A DNA stretch of 45,318 bases from an uncultured Clostridia bacterium (GTDB taxonomy: Bacteria; Bacillota; Clostridia; Christensenellales; DUVY01): assembly GCA_937895465.1 (NCBI GenBank), contig CALAYY010000042.1, forward strand, positions 1 to 45,318, in the 5' to 3' direction. Each line of letters opens with the position of its first letter. Within the stretch, counting starts at the first letter, position 1. The notes below the pieces were generated by a model. It made no database searches, was not told the origin of the DNA, and was given only the letters and a program-made list of their open reading frames with translations. Positions 15,460 through 24,810 of the stretch are shown here, in pieces. Made by a program: the position numbers and the translations under genes.

Positions 15460-16404
15460 ATGCATATTGAGTTATTAAAACTTAATCCAGTCGTTAAAGA
15501 TTATATCTGGGGCGGCAAAAAGTTAAAGAGTGTTTGGAATAAGAAAGGCGGGGAAAGAATTGCTGAGACTTGGGAGTTATCGCTTCATCCTGACGGCTTA
15601 ACTAAGGTTGAAGGCGGAAGTTATGACGGTAAAACATTAAAAGAGCTGTTAGATGTTTGGCCTGTTGAAAAGTCTATCGGAAAAAGCGCATCTTTGTTTC
15701 CAATGTTTCCTATGATTGTAAAATTGCTTGATACAAGTGATAAGCTGTCAATTCAAGTTCATCCTAATGATGATTATGCTCATAAACATGAAAACCAATT
15801 TGGCAAGAATGAGGCATGGTATATACTAGAGGCTGAAGAGGGAGCAGGTGTTTATCTGGGATTTAAAGAAAAGGTTACTAAAGACCGTGTAAAACAGAGC
15901 ATTGAGGACGGCACTTTATTGGATTTGATGCAATTCTATCCTGCAAAGCCCGGCAATGTGTTTTATATTCCGGCAGGAACAGTCCATTCTTTGGGTGCTG
16001 GACTTACTGTTGCCGAAATACAGCAAAACTCTAATGTCACTTACAGATTGTTTGATTATAATCGTCCAGGAAAAGACGGACAACCCCGTGAACTTCATAT
16101 TGATCAAGCTCTTGAAGTTGCCAATCTTAATCCTTATGATGTGGAAATACCTAAAATTGAGAAAAGATTACTTAGACAAATAACTACTGACAGATATTTT
16201 AAGGTAAAAGAAATAACAAGTTCTGGCATTTATAAAAGAAAGATAGACGATATCTTTTGCGCCATATTATTCTTGGATGGGAACGGCGAAATAACTGACA
16301 GCATAACCAAATATGATTTCAAAAAAGGCGATGCATATTTTGTGCCTGCAGGATTGCCCTTTAAAATCACGGGCGATGCAAGATTCTTGGAAATTTCTGT
16401 TTAA
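15460..16404 (+). CDS. manA: Mannose-6-phosphate isomerase, class I
   Basis: A zinc enzyme interconverting mannose-6-phosphate and fructose-6-phosphate. The 314 residues match the short Firmicute ManA/Pmi class. Seen are YIWGGKKL near the N-terminus, the metal-binding QVHPNDDYA and NEAWYIL, then FYIPAGTVHSLGAG with another metal-ligand His, and a second cupin-like half to the C-terminus. The ATG follows GGAAGGG. It lies 48 bases after the signal peptidase gene and ends at a terminator at 16426. Confidence 0.94.
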   Translation: MHIELLKLNPVVKDYIWGGKKLKSVWNKKGGERIAETWELSLHPDGLTKVEGGSYDGKTLKELLDVWPVEKSIGKSASLFPMFPMIVKLLDTSDKLSIQVHPNDDYAHKHENQFGKNEAWYILEAEEGAGVYLGFKEKVTKDRVKQSIEDGTLLDLMQFYPAKPGNVFYIPAGTVHSLGAGLTVAEIQQNSNVTYRLFDYNRPGKDGQPRELHIDQALEVANLNPYDVEIPKIEKRLLRQITTDRYFKVKEITSSGIYKRKIDDIFCAILFLDGNGEITDSITKYDFKKGDAYFVPAGLPFKITGDARFLEISV

Positions 16405-16425
16405 AATTGAACATTTAAAAAAATT

Positions 16426-16454
16426 AAGACCGTTTTAAAAACGGTCTTTTTTTA
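16426..16454. terminator. Bidirectional terminator between manA and queH
   Basis: Stem AAGACCGTTTT / AAAACGGTCTT with T-runs on both strands, between the converging gene ends at 16404 and 16458. Confidence 0.85.
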
Positions 16455-16457
16455 ATA

Positions 16458-17003
16458 TTATTGGGCTTTTTTGGAAAACTTTTGCAAGATTGTTTCGTTA
16501 TATGAAACAATACATCCGCAATACTTCTGACGGTACAGACCCAAATCTTTGGCTTCTTGCTGACCTTGTCTATATCCTGTTCTAAAATCCTCATAATAAA
16601 AAGGGATACCTACCTGATTCCCTATTTTCTCTCCCAAAGATTTTATCAAATCATGATTTTGATACGGACTGACTAGAAGGCTGGTAGTATAGGAATCAAA
16701 GCCGTTATCAAGAGCATATTTTGCCGCAAGCTGCAATCTCAGACTATAACACATCTGGCAACGCTCTTCTGTTGTGCCTTTAAATGTCTCCCATTCTGAC
16801 TGCATAAATCCGTCAATAAATTCTACAGGAATATCAGATTGTTTAGAGAATTGCTCTAAGGTTGTCCGTCTTTTTTGGTATTCTTCTATTGGATGGATGT
16901 TTGGGTTGAAAAACAATCCAAAAACTTCGTTTTTATTTTCAAGAAGTTTTTTTGAAGGATAAACTGCGCAAGGAGCGCAACACATGTGCATTAATATCTT
17001 CAT
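16458..17003 (-). CDS. queH: Epoxyqueuosine reductase QueH
   Basis: The non-orthologous replacement for QueG, catalysing the last step of queuosine synthesis on tRNA: reduction of epoxyqueuosine to queuosine. The 181-residue protein has the QueH (DUF208) Cys pattern: CCAPCAVYP near residue 8, ERCQMCYSLRL near residue 80, and YCGCI near the C-terminus, ligands for an Fe-S cluster and nearby metal. The ATG follows CGGAG. A promoter with TTGACA and TATAGT lies just upstream. It is a single gene; other queuosine genes are not in the window. Confidence 0.92.
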   Translation of the reverse strand: MKILMHMCCAPCAVYPSKKLLENKNEVFGLFFNPNIHPIEEYQKRRTTLEQFSKQSDIPVEFIDGFMQSEWETFKGTTEERCQMCYSLRLQLAAKYALDNGFDSYTTSLLVSPYQNHDLIKSLGEKIGNQVGIPFYYEDFRTGYRQGQQEAKDLGLYRQKYCGCIVSYNETILQKFSKKAQ

Positions 17004-17020
17004 AATTTACTCCGTATATA

Positions 17021-17050
17021 ACTATAAGCCCAAAATCATTAGATTGTCAA
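17021..17050 (-). promoter_or_regulatory. Promoter of queH
   Basis: On the minus strand TTGACA (17050-17045), an 18-base spacer and TATAGT (17026-17021), about 18 bases before the ATG. Confidence 0.6.
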
Positions 17051-17109
17051 CAAGGTTATCTATGGAAAATTTTAGACAATTCTTATAAAATAGTCTTTTG
17101 GGGCTTGTT

Positions 17110-18648
17110 TTATTTGATTATAAGTTTTTCTATGTTAATAATCTTATCAGCCCAAGCCTCATAAAAAGCCCTTTCGTGACTGACCAAAATTACCGTACCC
17201 TCAAATTTTTTTAATGCCCTTATAAGAGCAGATTTTGCTTCAACATCCAGATGGTTGGTAGGTTCGTCCAAAATCAATATATTGCAAGGATGCATCATAA
17301 TCTGAGCCAACTTGACTTTGGACTGCTCCCCGCCGCTTAACGTTGTGATTTTTTGAATCATATGCTCATTTTTTATAGCAACTATGCTTAGGATTTTGCG
17401 TATTTCTTTATCAGATGCTTTTGGATACATAGACCCCAAATAACTTAACGCAGTTGCATCCTCATCTTGCCATATAAGATCTTGAGCAAAATATCCCTTC
17501 TCGCAATTTTGGGCAAAACAAAAGCTTCCGCTCAAAGCCTTAATTTCTCCTATTAAAGTTTTTATTAAGGTTGATTTTCCAATGCCGTTAAAGCCTGTAA
17601 TTGCCATTCGCTGTTTGTTGTTGATGCTAAAATTTAGTTTAGGCAGCAGCGGATAATAATAGCCTACTTCAAGATTTTTTACTTCCAACACCGTCTGAGC
17701 ATTAACAGGAGTGTATTTAAAGCTAAAAACAGGCTCTTTTAGAATGTTGGGCGGAGCAATCTTTTCTAGCTTATTAAGCATCTTTTGACGGCTTTGTGCC
17801 ATTCGGGCTGTTGACGCACGTGCCTTGTTGCGTGCAATATAATCCTCTGTCCTTTCTATGAGTTTTTGTTGAGAGTCATAATTTTTTTCATATTCAAGTC
17901 TTCGTTGTTCTTTTTGTTTGGAAAATGAAGAATAACTGCCGCTATATTTGGCAATGCTGCGAAATTCAATATCCAAAATACAGTTTGTTATTGTTTCCAA
18001 AAAGTTAAAATCATGAGAAACCGTAATAAAAGCACCTGGATATGTTTTTAGGTATTTTGACAGCCAATCAATATGATTGCTGTCCAAAAAGTTGGTAGGC
18101 TCATCAAGTAACAGCAAATTGGGTTTTTGGAGCAATAGTTTTGCCAAAATCACCTTGGCACGCTGACCGCCGCTCAAATGCTTAATAGGCGTATCAAGCC
18201 CCATAGCCGTTATGCCCAAACCAGCGCATACCTTACCTATTGTGGCAGGGATAGAATAAAAATCGTTCCCTGCAAGTCTTTCCATTATGGATGAAGCCTG
18301 CTTGATAAGCTTTTTATCAGGATTGTTTATTAAAGTGTGATTAATTTCATTAAGTCTTTGCTCTTGTTCATACAGTTCTAAAAATGCCTGCTTTAGATAT
18401 ACATCTATTGTTAATGACGGGTCTATCTCGGCATATTGATCCAATTGTCCTATAACTGCTTTGGGATGAATAATTATCTCACCTTTATCAGGCAAAATCT
18501 CCCCTGTCAATATCTTAATAAGAGTGCTTTTGCCTGTACCGTTTTGACCGACAAGCCCCATATGCTCCTTATTAAATAACGAGAACGAGGCATTATCATA
18601 TAATACCTTGTCCCCGTAAGAATGTGAAAGACCTATGACCTCAAGCAC
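17110..18648 (-). CDS. ABC-F family ATPase
   Basis: A soluble protein of 512 residues with two ABC domains and no membrane segment, as in ribosome-acting ABC-F translation factors. Domain 1 has GQNGTGKST, LSGGQRAKV and LLLLDEPTNFLD; domain 2 has GFNGIGKST, LSGGEQSKV and ILILDEPTNHLD. Between them lies a basic, helical linker (about residues 230-310) of the type that reaches into the ribosome. The start is a GTG with AAGG at 9 bases. Whether it gives antibiotic protection or is a housekeeping factor such as YdiF or Uup cannot be decided from sequence alone. Confidence 0.9.
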   Translation of the reverse strand: MLEVIGLSHSYGDKVLYDNASFSLFNKEHMGLVGQNGTGKSTLIKILTGEILPDKGEIIIHPKAVIGQLDQYAEIDPSLTIDVYLKQAFLELYEQEQRLNEINHTLINNPDKKLIKQASSIMERLAGNDFYSIPATIGKVCAGLGITAMGLDTPIKHLSGGQRAKVILAKLLLQKPNLLLLDEPTNFLDSNHIDWLSKYLKTYPGAFITVSHDFNFLETITNCILDIEFRSIAKYSGSYSSFSKQKEQRRLEYEKNYDSQQKLIERTEDYIARNKARASTARMAQSRQKMLNKLEKIAPPNILKEPVFSFKYTPVNAQTVLEVKNLEVGYYYPLLPKLNFSINNKQRMAITGFNGIGKSTLIKTLIGEIKALSGSFCFAQNCEKGYFAQDLIWQDEDATALSYLGSMYPKASDKEIRKILSIVAIKNEHMIQKITTLSGGEQSKVKLAQIMMHPCNILILDEPTNHLDVEAKSALIRALKKFEGTVILVSHERAFYEAWADKIINIEKLIIK

Positions 18649-18790
18649 TTTTTATTACCTTTAGTTAATATTTTTAAAAACATATTATATAACACAACAA
18701 AAGCTTTTGGCAAGCGATGGCTTTTGTGATAAGAATTTTTAAATTATAAAAATATCCATATTTTTTATCTATTAAGTACAAAAAAACAAC

Positions 18791-18819
18791 TTGCCTAATC
18801 AATTTTGATATGCTAAGAT
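18791..18819 (+). promoter_or_regulatory. Promoter of tRNA-Leu
   Basis: TTGCCT (18791-18796), 17-base spacer, TAAGAT (18814-18819), 19 bases before the tRNA. Confidence 0.6.
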
Positions 18820-18838
18820 TATTAAGCAAAATATCTTT

Positions 18839-18923
18839 GCGAGGATGGCGAAACTGGCAGACGCGCACGTTTCAGAGGCGTGTGGGGAAACCCATGCGGG
18901 TTCAAGTCCCGCTCTTCGCACCA
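18839..18923 (+). tRNA. tRNA-Leu (anticodon CAG)
   Basis: An 85-base class II tRNA with encoded CCA. Acceptor GCGAGGA pairs with TCTTCGC (one G-U). The anticodon stem CACGT/GCGTG carries the loop TTCAGAG, giving CAG. The long variable arm is TGGGGAAACCCA and the T-arm GCGGG/CCCGC is perfect. A terminator hairpin follows. Confidence 0.95.
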
Positions 18924-18930
18924 CATTTTA

Positions 18931-18963
18931 AAGGCTTAGAAAGTACTTCTAAGCCTTGTTTGT
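18931..18963 (+). terminator. Terminator after tRNA-Leu
   Basis: Perfect 11-bp stem AAGGCTTAGAA / TTCTAAGCCTT with a 5-base loop, followed by GTTTGT. Confidence 0.7.
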
Positions 18964-19182
18964 ACCAAAATTAATCAAACACCTTGCTTAAGTTTAGCGT
19001 TTTATCCAAGCACCTAATTTGCACCCTAATCAAAATAGACATTTAATCAATTTTTGACACTAACTTTGACACATAACTTATTTCATAATTGATGATACAA
19101 AATCAGTATAAACATCTTTTATCAAATGACTTGTTTATGTCATAATCTCTAATAAAAATTATTAAAAGAAAAGCACTTATTA
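18964..19182. other. Gene-free spacer between tRNA-Leu and the SGNH esterase
   Basis: AT-rich, with no open reading frame of note on either strand. On the minus strand short stretches such as YVSKLVSKID followed by a stop weakly resemble the end of a decayed tyrosine integrase, but too little remains to call it. No terminator for the esterase gene is evident. Confidence 0.4.
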
Positions 19183-20253
19183 TTAATTTTTAGATAAAAC
19201 ACCTTTAATTACTGGGTACAAGCCCTCAGCTATTCTGTAAAAGCCTAAATCGTTGGGATGGCACATATCCACCGTGCAATTATCCCTTCCCTTATTTTTG
19301 AATAGCTTTTCACCGTTTACAAAATAAATATTTTTATCTCCGCTTTCAGTTGCATATATATATGTGTTTTTTATTATTTTACGTCTCTTTATATTATTTT
19401 CCTTCCCATTTTCAAAATCAGGCTTACTCATTAATACTATAGGCACAGTCTTATTATTAGCTCTTATCCTCTTATAAAAATCAATATGTGTTTTTTCAAG
19501 AAAATCCAGACTTGGCGCGTTATGGTCGTAATCACAAACAAACACGCTCATATCAAGTTTAGAGATATAAGCCGCCATAGACTGTTCTCCCTTTGCATTG
19601 CCAGAAAATCCTAGATTAATATAATCACAATCTAACCATGATGATAATATAGCCTGATAACTGTTGCCAGGTCTTGATGCACATCCTCCTTGAGTAATTG
19701 ACGAACCGTAAAAAACAATAGGCTTTTCAATCAAATAGTTTGAGCCTTCCTTTAGAGTTGCCGATTTTTCCAATCCTATATATAATTCATTTACTCCGCT
19801 ATAAAGGGGAAAATTAATTAATATATCCTTTTCGGCTTTTTTATTAAAATATATTATTGATTCGTAACCGTCTTTTATGCTAATCGGCGGAACAAAAGAG
19901 TCGCAAAAGATAAATCCTTTCGGCGATTTTATATATAAATCAAATCCCGTAGAACCGGTAAAGGCCATATGCGGCATTAAATTAATTCGATTCATTTTGA
20001 CATTTATTGCTATATAGTCCGAATCCGTTTTGAATCGAAGCCTTCCGCCTGCAGTACTATAATTAAGATGTTTAACCCCTTCGCTAATTTTTTCGGAAAC
20101 TTCAATTGGCATTCTCATATATTCGTTTTGGTTTTGATAATCATACAATCCATAAATCTTAAAGGGAGGCTTATTAACATTATAAAAAATAATATTATCT
20201 GTTTTAAGCGAAGATTTTAGTTCTAAGTTCTTATCAATATCTGCTATATCCAT
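19183..20253 (-). CDS. SGNH/GDSL-family hydrolase (probable carbohydrate esterase)
   Basis: A 356-residue two-domain protein: an N-terminal beta-sandwich of the SGNH-hydrolase N-terminal type (about 20-165), then an SGNH catalytic domain with the Ser block FYGSSITQGG, the Gly block NLGFSGNAKG, an Asn in YDHNAP, and the catalytic Asp-His in DMCHPNDLGF. There is no signal peptide, so it acts in the cytosol. Proteins of this build often remove acetyl groups from imported plant oligosaccharides, which fits the pectin locus next to it, but the substrate is inferred. It starts at an ATG with AGGA at 7 bases and appears to be its own unit, separated from kduD by a terminator. Confidence 0.8.
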   Translation of the reverse strand: MDIADIDKNLELKSSLKTDNIIFYNVNKPPFKIYGLYDYQNQNEYMRMPIEVSEKISEGVKHLNYSTAGGRLRFKTDSDYIAINVKMNRINLMPHMAFTGSTGFDLYIKSPKGFIFCDSFVPPISIKDGYESIIYFNKKAEKDILINFPLYSGVNELYIGLEKSATLKEGSNYLIEKPIVFYGSSITQGGCASRPGNSYQAILSSWLDCDYINLGFSGNAKGEQSMAAYISKLDMSVFVCDYDHNAPSLDFLEKTHIDFYKRIRANNKTVPIVLMSKPDFENGKENNIKRRKIIKNTYIYATESGDKNIYFVNGEKLFKNKGRDNCTVDMCHPNDLGFYRIAEGLYPVIKGVLSKN

Positions 20254-20440
20254 AGATAATTCCTTTTATTTTATAAAAGCTTTTCAATTATATCATAGCT
20301 TATTAATACACCCTAATATAACACCGTTTTTTTAAAACGCCAAAGATGTAATAAGTGTTTAACTCATTTTTTTCATAAACACCTTCAACGCTATTAAGTA
20401 TACAACAACTGATTCTGCTGATAAATTTTTATACATGTAA

Positions 20441-20475
20441 AAAAGGAGTCAACCATAAAAAATTGACTCCTTTTC
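20441..20475 (-). terminator. Terminator at the end of the pectin operon
   Basis: On the minus strand a perfect 12-bp stem AAAAGGAGTCAA / TTGACTCCTTTT with a T-tract, 22 bases after the kduD stop. Confidence 0.88.
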
Positions 20476-20496
20476 TTATATTGGGGTGTTTGGAAA

Positions 20497-21246
20497 TTAT
20501 CTTGCAAGCCAGCCGCCGTCAACGGCGATTGTAAAGCCGTGAATATAATCACTAGCATTACTTGCCAAAAAGATTGCCGTTCCCATTAAATCGTCAGGTG
20601 TTCCCCAACGCCCCGCAGGAATACGGTCAAGAATTTCTTCACTTCGGGTTTTATCTGCACGCAAAAGTGCAGTATTGTTGGTTGCCATATATCCCGGTGC
20701 AATGGCATTGACATTGATATTATGTTTTGCCCATTCGTTAGCCATAGTCATGGTAATGCCTTTTACTGCTGACTTGCTTGCTGTATAGCTTGGGCATCTG
20801 ATACCGCCCTGATAGCTTAGCATACTTGCAATGTTTATTATTTTGCCACCGCTTTTTTGCTCTAAAAAACGTCTTGCAACTGCTTGGCTAAAAAAGAATA
20901 CAGTCTTAGCGTTAAGACTAATAACATCATCCCAATCCTTTTCGGAAAAATTAATGCTGTCTTCACGCCTTATGATACCTGCATTATTGACTAATATATC
21001 TATCTGTCCAAATATCTCTACTGTTTTGTTGACAATATCATTTATAGGGTCAACTGTCATAAGATTGGCAACTATACCGTGAAAATTATCGCCGAGCATT
21101 TCCTTAGTTGCAGTACTTTCTACATAATCCACGCCGACAACTTTTGCCCCTGCTTCAACATAAGCCTTGCAAATACCCTGTCCTAGCCCTGTGCTGCTGC
21201 CTGTAACAATAGCAACATGCCCTTTTAGACCAAACATATCTTTCAT
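20497..21246 (-). CDS. kduD: 2-dehydro-3-deoxy-D-gluconate 5-dehydrogenase
   Basis: An SDR enzyme that reduces 2,5-diketo-3-deoxygluconate (DKII) to 2-keto-3-deoxygluconate (KDG) in uronate breakdown. The 249 residues carry GSSTGLGQG (cofactor), NNAGIIRRED, the catalytic Ser in NIASMLSYQGG, YTASKSAVKG, and a C-terminal GFTIAVDGGWLAR typical of KduD. The start overlaps the kduI stop by four bases (ATGA) and the ribosome binding site GGAGG lies in kduI. It is the last gene of the pectin operon, just before the terminator. Confidence 0.93.
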   Translation of the reverse strand: MKDMFGLKGHVAIVTGSSTGLGQGICKAYVEAGAKVVGVDYVESTATKEMLGDNFHGIVANLMTVDPINDIVNKTVEIFGQIDILVNNAGIIRREDSINFSEKDWDDVISLNAKTVFFFSQAVARRFLEQKSGGKIINIASMLSYQGGIRCPSYTASKSAVKGITMTMANEWAKHNINVNAIAPGYMATNNTALLRADKTRSEEILDRIPAGRWGTPDDLMGTAIFLASNASDYIHGFTIAVDGGWLAR

Positions 21247-22073
21247 CTCAAATCCTCCATATCTACATTATCCATATCATCAAAATCTTGATTTTCTCCA
21301 CACATGCCCCAGATAAATGTATAGTTTTTTGTACCGCAACCGCTATGAATACTAAAGCTCGGCGATATTACAGCCTGCTCATTTTTGACAACTATGTGCC
21401 TTGTGTCGTCAGGTGCCCCCATAAAATGAAATACTAGATTTTTGGGCGGTATATCAAAATACAAGTAGACTTCCATTCTGCGTTCATGTGTATGAGTAGG
21501 CATAGTATTCCATACACTGCCTTCCTTTAAAATTGTCAAGCCCATAACAAGCTGGCAAGAAGGTATAACCTGTGGGAGAATATACTTATATATTGTTCTT
21601 TCATTGCACTCTGCCTTGTTTCCCAAATCCACCTTTATTGCCTTGTTTTTGTCAATTAGCGTTGTTTGATAACTTGTATGAGCAGGAACAGAATTAAAAT
21701 AAAATTTAGCCGGATTATTTTTATCAACAGATAAGAATTTTACATTTTGTGTTCCTCTTGCTATATAAAGACATTCATATTTATTGATATTATAGGTTTT
21801 TCCGTCTGCAATAATCTGTCCGCCTCCAGCGATGTTAATAACGCCCATTTCCCGTCTTTCTAAGAAATATTTGGCTGAAAAAGTCTGTCCACCTATTATT
21901 TCAACTGCGCTGCTAATAGGCATTATGCCGCCTGCAACTATTCTGTCTATATGAGAATAAACACAAGTCATTTCATCTTTAATAAAAATTTTTTCAATTA
22001 GAAATTCGCTTCTGAGCCTTTGAGTATCATACGATAAAAAATCCTGTCTGTTAACAGCCTGTCTGGTTTCCAT
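21243..22073 (-). CDS. kduI: 5-keto-4-deoxyuronate isomerase
   Basis: Converts 5-keto-4-deoxyuronate (DKI), which forms from the unsaturated uronate released by GH105, into DKII for KduD. It is a 276-residue cupin, normal for KduI. Family segments are FLIEKIFIKDEMTCVYSHID, VNIAGGGQI, the metal-binding PTHTHERRMEVYLYF and the C-terminal FIWGMCGENQDFDDMD. The ATG follows AAGGAG. It lies between the GH105 gene and kduD with tight spacing, so the unsaturated-uronate branch is encoded in reaction order. Confidence 0.95.
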   Translation of the reverse strand: METRQAVNRQDFLSYDTQRLRSEFLIEKIFIKDEMTCVYSHIDRIVAGGIMPISSAVEIIGGQTFSAKYFLERREMGVINIAGGGQIIADGKTYNINKYECLYIARGTQNVKFLSVDKNNPAKFYFNSVPAHTSYQTTLIDKNKAIKVDLGNKAECNERTIYKYILPQVIPSCQLVMGLTILKEGSVWNTMPTHTHERRMEVYLYFDIPPKNLVFHFMGAPDDTRHIVVKNEQAVISPSFSIHSGCGTKNYTFIWGMCGENQDFDDMDNVDMEDLR

Positions 22074-22093
22074 AGTTGTTCTCCTTAAATGTA

Positions 22094-23257
22094 TTAGTAT
22101 TTATTATTTTCCAAATATTTTATTTCGCCGTACGACATCAAAAACGGTCCCAACCCTTTTGCATCGTTTTGTACTACAGGCTCAGAAATATAATATTCGT
22201 AAGAGCCGTCACGCTTTAAGTTTTCTTTGGGTCCAAGTCCTGCCATAAGGCATATACCGCCAAGCTTGATTTTGCCCCTTTCACTTTTTAGATATTTTTT
22301 GCATATACCTTCAAATATTTCAATGCCTGTAATAATATAGTCTTGAGACAATATTTTTAGCCTTGCACCCTTTAAAACCGCATAAGCTACCATAGCACTT
22401 CCGCTTGTTTCTAAGTAATTACCCTGACAGCCGATGCAATCAACCACCTGATAAAACATCTTGAACTTTGGGTCAATATATTGAAGTACTCCATCAACCG
22501 CCTCAATAAATATTTGTTTTACGGTGTCTTTTTCTTTTTCGTGTGTATCTGACATGTATTCAAAAATATCAACAAGACTCATCAAAAACCAACCTATGGA
22601 ACGAAGCCAAAAACTTTTTGACAAGCCTCTTGAATCTGCCCAAAACGCTTCATGAGAATAATCAAAACCATGATAATAAAGGCGTTTTTGAGGGTCAAAC
22701 ATAAATTCTCTCACATTTTTTAACTGACTTATAATGTCATCATAATTTTGGCAATTGTTTATCAGCGTTTCATATCTTGTATAAAAAACTTGCGCCATAT
22801 ACAGTCCATCCAACCATATTTGATTGGGATATATAAGCTTATGCCAAAAGTTTCCTGACTCTGTTCTTGGCTGTCTTAGTAAATCGGCATATAGTATTTC
22901 TATTGCTTTTTTGTATTTATCCTTTTTGGTGTATTCATACAAGTCAAACAAAACCCTGCCGCCACATATATTATCAAGATTGTAACTTTCTGTCTTATAC
23001 TCCAATATTGTGCCGTCATCAAAAATATAATAATCGTAAAATTGATCTGCAAATTCCAAAAATCGCTTTTGCCCTGTATGCTTATACAAATTTATGAGCC
23101 CGATTATCATACAAGCGTCTATATAGTTCCATCTTGGTACAGAGCCTTCCAAAATTTTTTCCATATTCCATAATGGCTCTTTGGGTGTAGAACAGCTTAT
23201 GATATCGTCAATATACTTATCAATAATATTATTAAATTTTTTATTACTTTCGCTCAT
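22094..23257 (-). CDS. GH105 unsaturated rhamnogalacturonyl/galacturonyl hydrolase
   Basis: A glycoside hydrolase of family 105 (YteR/YesR type, 387 residues, alpha/alpha barrel). It removes the unsaturated uronic acid left at the non-reducing end when pectin or rhamnogalacturonan is cut by lyases. Typical segments are PNQIWLDGLYMAQVFY, the FWADSRGLSKSFWLRSIGWF block and the GNYLETSGSAMVAYAVLKG block. No signal peptide is present, so it is cytosolic and must work on imported oligosaccharides. The start lies 8 bases after the GH28 stop, with AAAGG upstream. Confidence 0.88.
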   Translation of the reverse strand: MSESNKKFNNIIDKYIDDIISCSTPKEPLWNMEKILEGSVPRWNYIDACMIIGLINLYKHTGQKRFLEFADQFYDYYIFDDGTILEYKTESYNLDNICGGRVLFDLYEYTKKDKYKKAIEILYADLLRQPRTESGNFWHKLIYPNQIWLDGLYMAQVFYTRYETLINNCQNYDDIISQLKNVREFMFDPQKRLYYHGFDYSHEAFWADSRGLSKSFWLRSIGWFLMSLVDIFEYMSDTHEKEKDTVKQIFIEAVDGVLQYIDPKFKMFYQVVDCIGCQGNYLETSGSAMVAYAVLKGARLKILSQDYIITGIEIFEGICKKYLKSERGKIKLGGICLMAGLGPKENLKRDGSYEYYISEPVVQNDAKGLGPFLMSYGEIKYLENNKY

Positions 23258-23265
23258 AATAACCT

Positions 23266-24810
23266 TTATTCAATCTCTATATTGTTAACATTGCATTTTA
23301 TTACAGTATCACCCTTAACATCGTTAAAACTAACATTTTTAAGTTTGACATTTTCTACATTGTTAAAATATAAGCCGTGTTTACAGCATTCCATAGCATT
23401 AGTCATCATTGCGGGTAGTCCGGGTTTTGAATCTTGTTTAAAAGAAAATTTTACATTTTCTATAATTATTTCCTTAATAGGCTGCTCAGGCAGACCGTAA
23501 AAAAATCCTGCCGTCTGCTCGCAGTCATTGCATACCATATCTTTAAAATGACAGCGTCCTATATAAGGCGTACACTCATCTACAGGTAATTTTTCTTTTG
23601 ACCAAACATATTCAGTCTTGCCGTCAGGGTCGCAAAAATAAAACATATTGACTACAATGGGGGATAAAACATTATCCATTTTGATATTTTCAAAAATAAT
23701 ATTATCTACTATTGCGTCAACACCCCTGCCCCTTCTTGTCTTAATTCGTAAACCTCTGTCTGTTTGGTTAAAATAACAGCGGCTTATTGACAGATTTTTT
23801 ATTCCGCCTGCAAGCTCACTTCCCAGAACAATAGCACCATGTCCGTATTGCATTATGCAATTTCTTATAATTACATTTTGACAAGGAGTTTTATATGTTT
23901 TGCCCATATAGATTTTCCCAGACTTTAACGCCACACAGTCATCTCCAACAGAAAATAATGAGCCTATAATTTTGACATTATTACAGGATTCAGGGTTGCA
24001 GCCGTCAGTATTGGGAGAATCTTTATCTGCAAAGACCTTGATATCAAAAAACGATATATTATTGCAAAAATAAGGATGAAAATTCCAGCTTGCAGAATTT
24101 TGACCAGTTATTCCATGAATAACAATATCTTCACATTTGTTCAAAAACAACAAACGGGGACGACCGTATTTATGTTTTTTGAAATCAGGATACCATATAC
24201 CGCTATGACCGTTGCCGTCGATTAAACCTTCACCTATTATTTTGATATTTTTGGCAAAGTGTGCACTAATATATGATTGATAGCAAGGCATAGGATGACC
24301 TTCCCATGAAGAATACTGAATCTTTTCCTTGGTAATTTCACATTCTATTTCGCCAGGGATTATCGGATAATCCTTCTCATCCTCGCTTGCCAGCATCTTT
24401 GCGCCTTTTTTTAGCTCTATAGTAATGTTGCTTTTCAAAGTTATGGGACGGGTATAATATATTCCTTGAGGAAACAGTACCCTCCCGTTTTCAGAACAAG
24501 CATTAATGGCATTTTGAACGGCTAGTGTGTCATCCGTATGCCCGTCTCCTATAGCACCAAAATCCATAACATTGATACAGCAGCTTTCTTGTGCTGTTAT
24601 TAATTCAAAACAAAAATCATTTAACGTTGTGCCGATTATATAACTTGTATTAGGCAATAAATCAAACAGCGAAAAAACATTAGTGTTAAATTCTTTGGAT
24701 TGTTTAACACCATCTACTATAATTTGATATGATAAGTCATTATAATATATAAGGTCGTTGTTAAGTTCAAAACAGACCGAAGTGCTTCCTATATACAAAG
24801 GTTTAAACAT
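23266..24810 (-). CDS. GH28 polygalacturonase-type hydrolase (cytosolic)
   Basis: A 514-residue glycoside hydrolase family 28 enzyme cutting galacturonic acid linkages of pectin. Residues 1-75 form a small fibronectin-like N-terminal domain, then DFGAIGDGHTDD opens the right-handed beta-helix. The family's active-site set is complete: NTDG (Asp about 269), GDDC (Asp 290 and 291), GHG (His about 324) and RIK (Arg 355, Lys 357). There is no signal peptide, which suggests exo-acting digestion of short imported oligogalacturonides. The start overlaps the end of the preceding membrane-protein gene by 8 bases, tying it to the transporter operon. Confidence 0.92.
   Translation of the reverse strand: MFKPLYIGSTSVCFELNNDLIYYNDLSYQIIVDGVKQSKEFNTNVFSLFDLLPNTSYIIGTTLNDFCFELITAQESCCINVMDFGAIGDGHTDDTLAVQNAINACSENGRVLFPQGIYYTRPITLKSNITIELKKGAKMLASEDEKDYPIIPGEIECEITKEKIQYSSWEGHPMPCYQSYISAHFAKNIKIIGEGLIDGNGHSGIWYPDFKKHKYGRPRLLFLNKCEDIVIHGITGQNSASWNFHPYFCNNISFFDIKVFADKDSPNTDGCNPESCNNVKIIGSLFSVGDDCVALKSGKIYMGKTYKTPCQNVIIRNCIMQYGHGAIVLGSELAGGIKNLSISRCYFNQTDRGLRIKTRRGRGVDAIVDNIIFENIKMDNVLSPIVVNMFYFCDPDGKTEYVWSKEKLPVDECTPYIGRCHFKDMVCNDCEQTAGFFYGLPEQPIKEIIIENVKFSFKQDSKPGLPAMMTNAMECCKHGLYFNNVENVKLKNVSFNDVKGDTVIKCNVNNIEIE

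Noticed and set aside
18674..18868. 64-aa minus-strand reading frame
   Set aside because: It overlaps the tRNA-Leu gene and its promoter, has no ribosome binding site and no recognisable protein features.
18964..19182. Possible decayed tyrosine integrase next to tRNA-Leu
   Set aside because: Only about ten residues look integrase-like, with stops nearby; no catalytic Arg/His/Tyr segment is visible.
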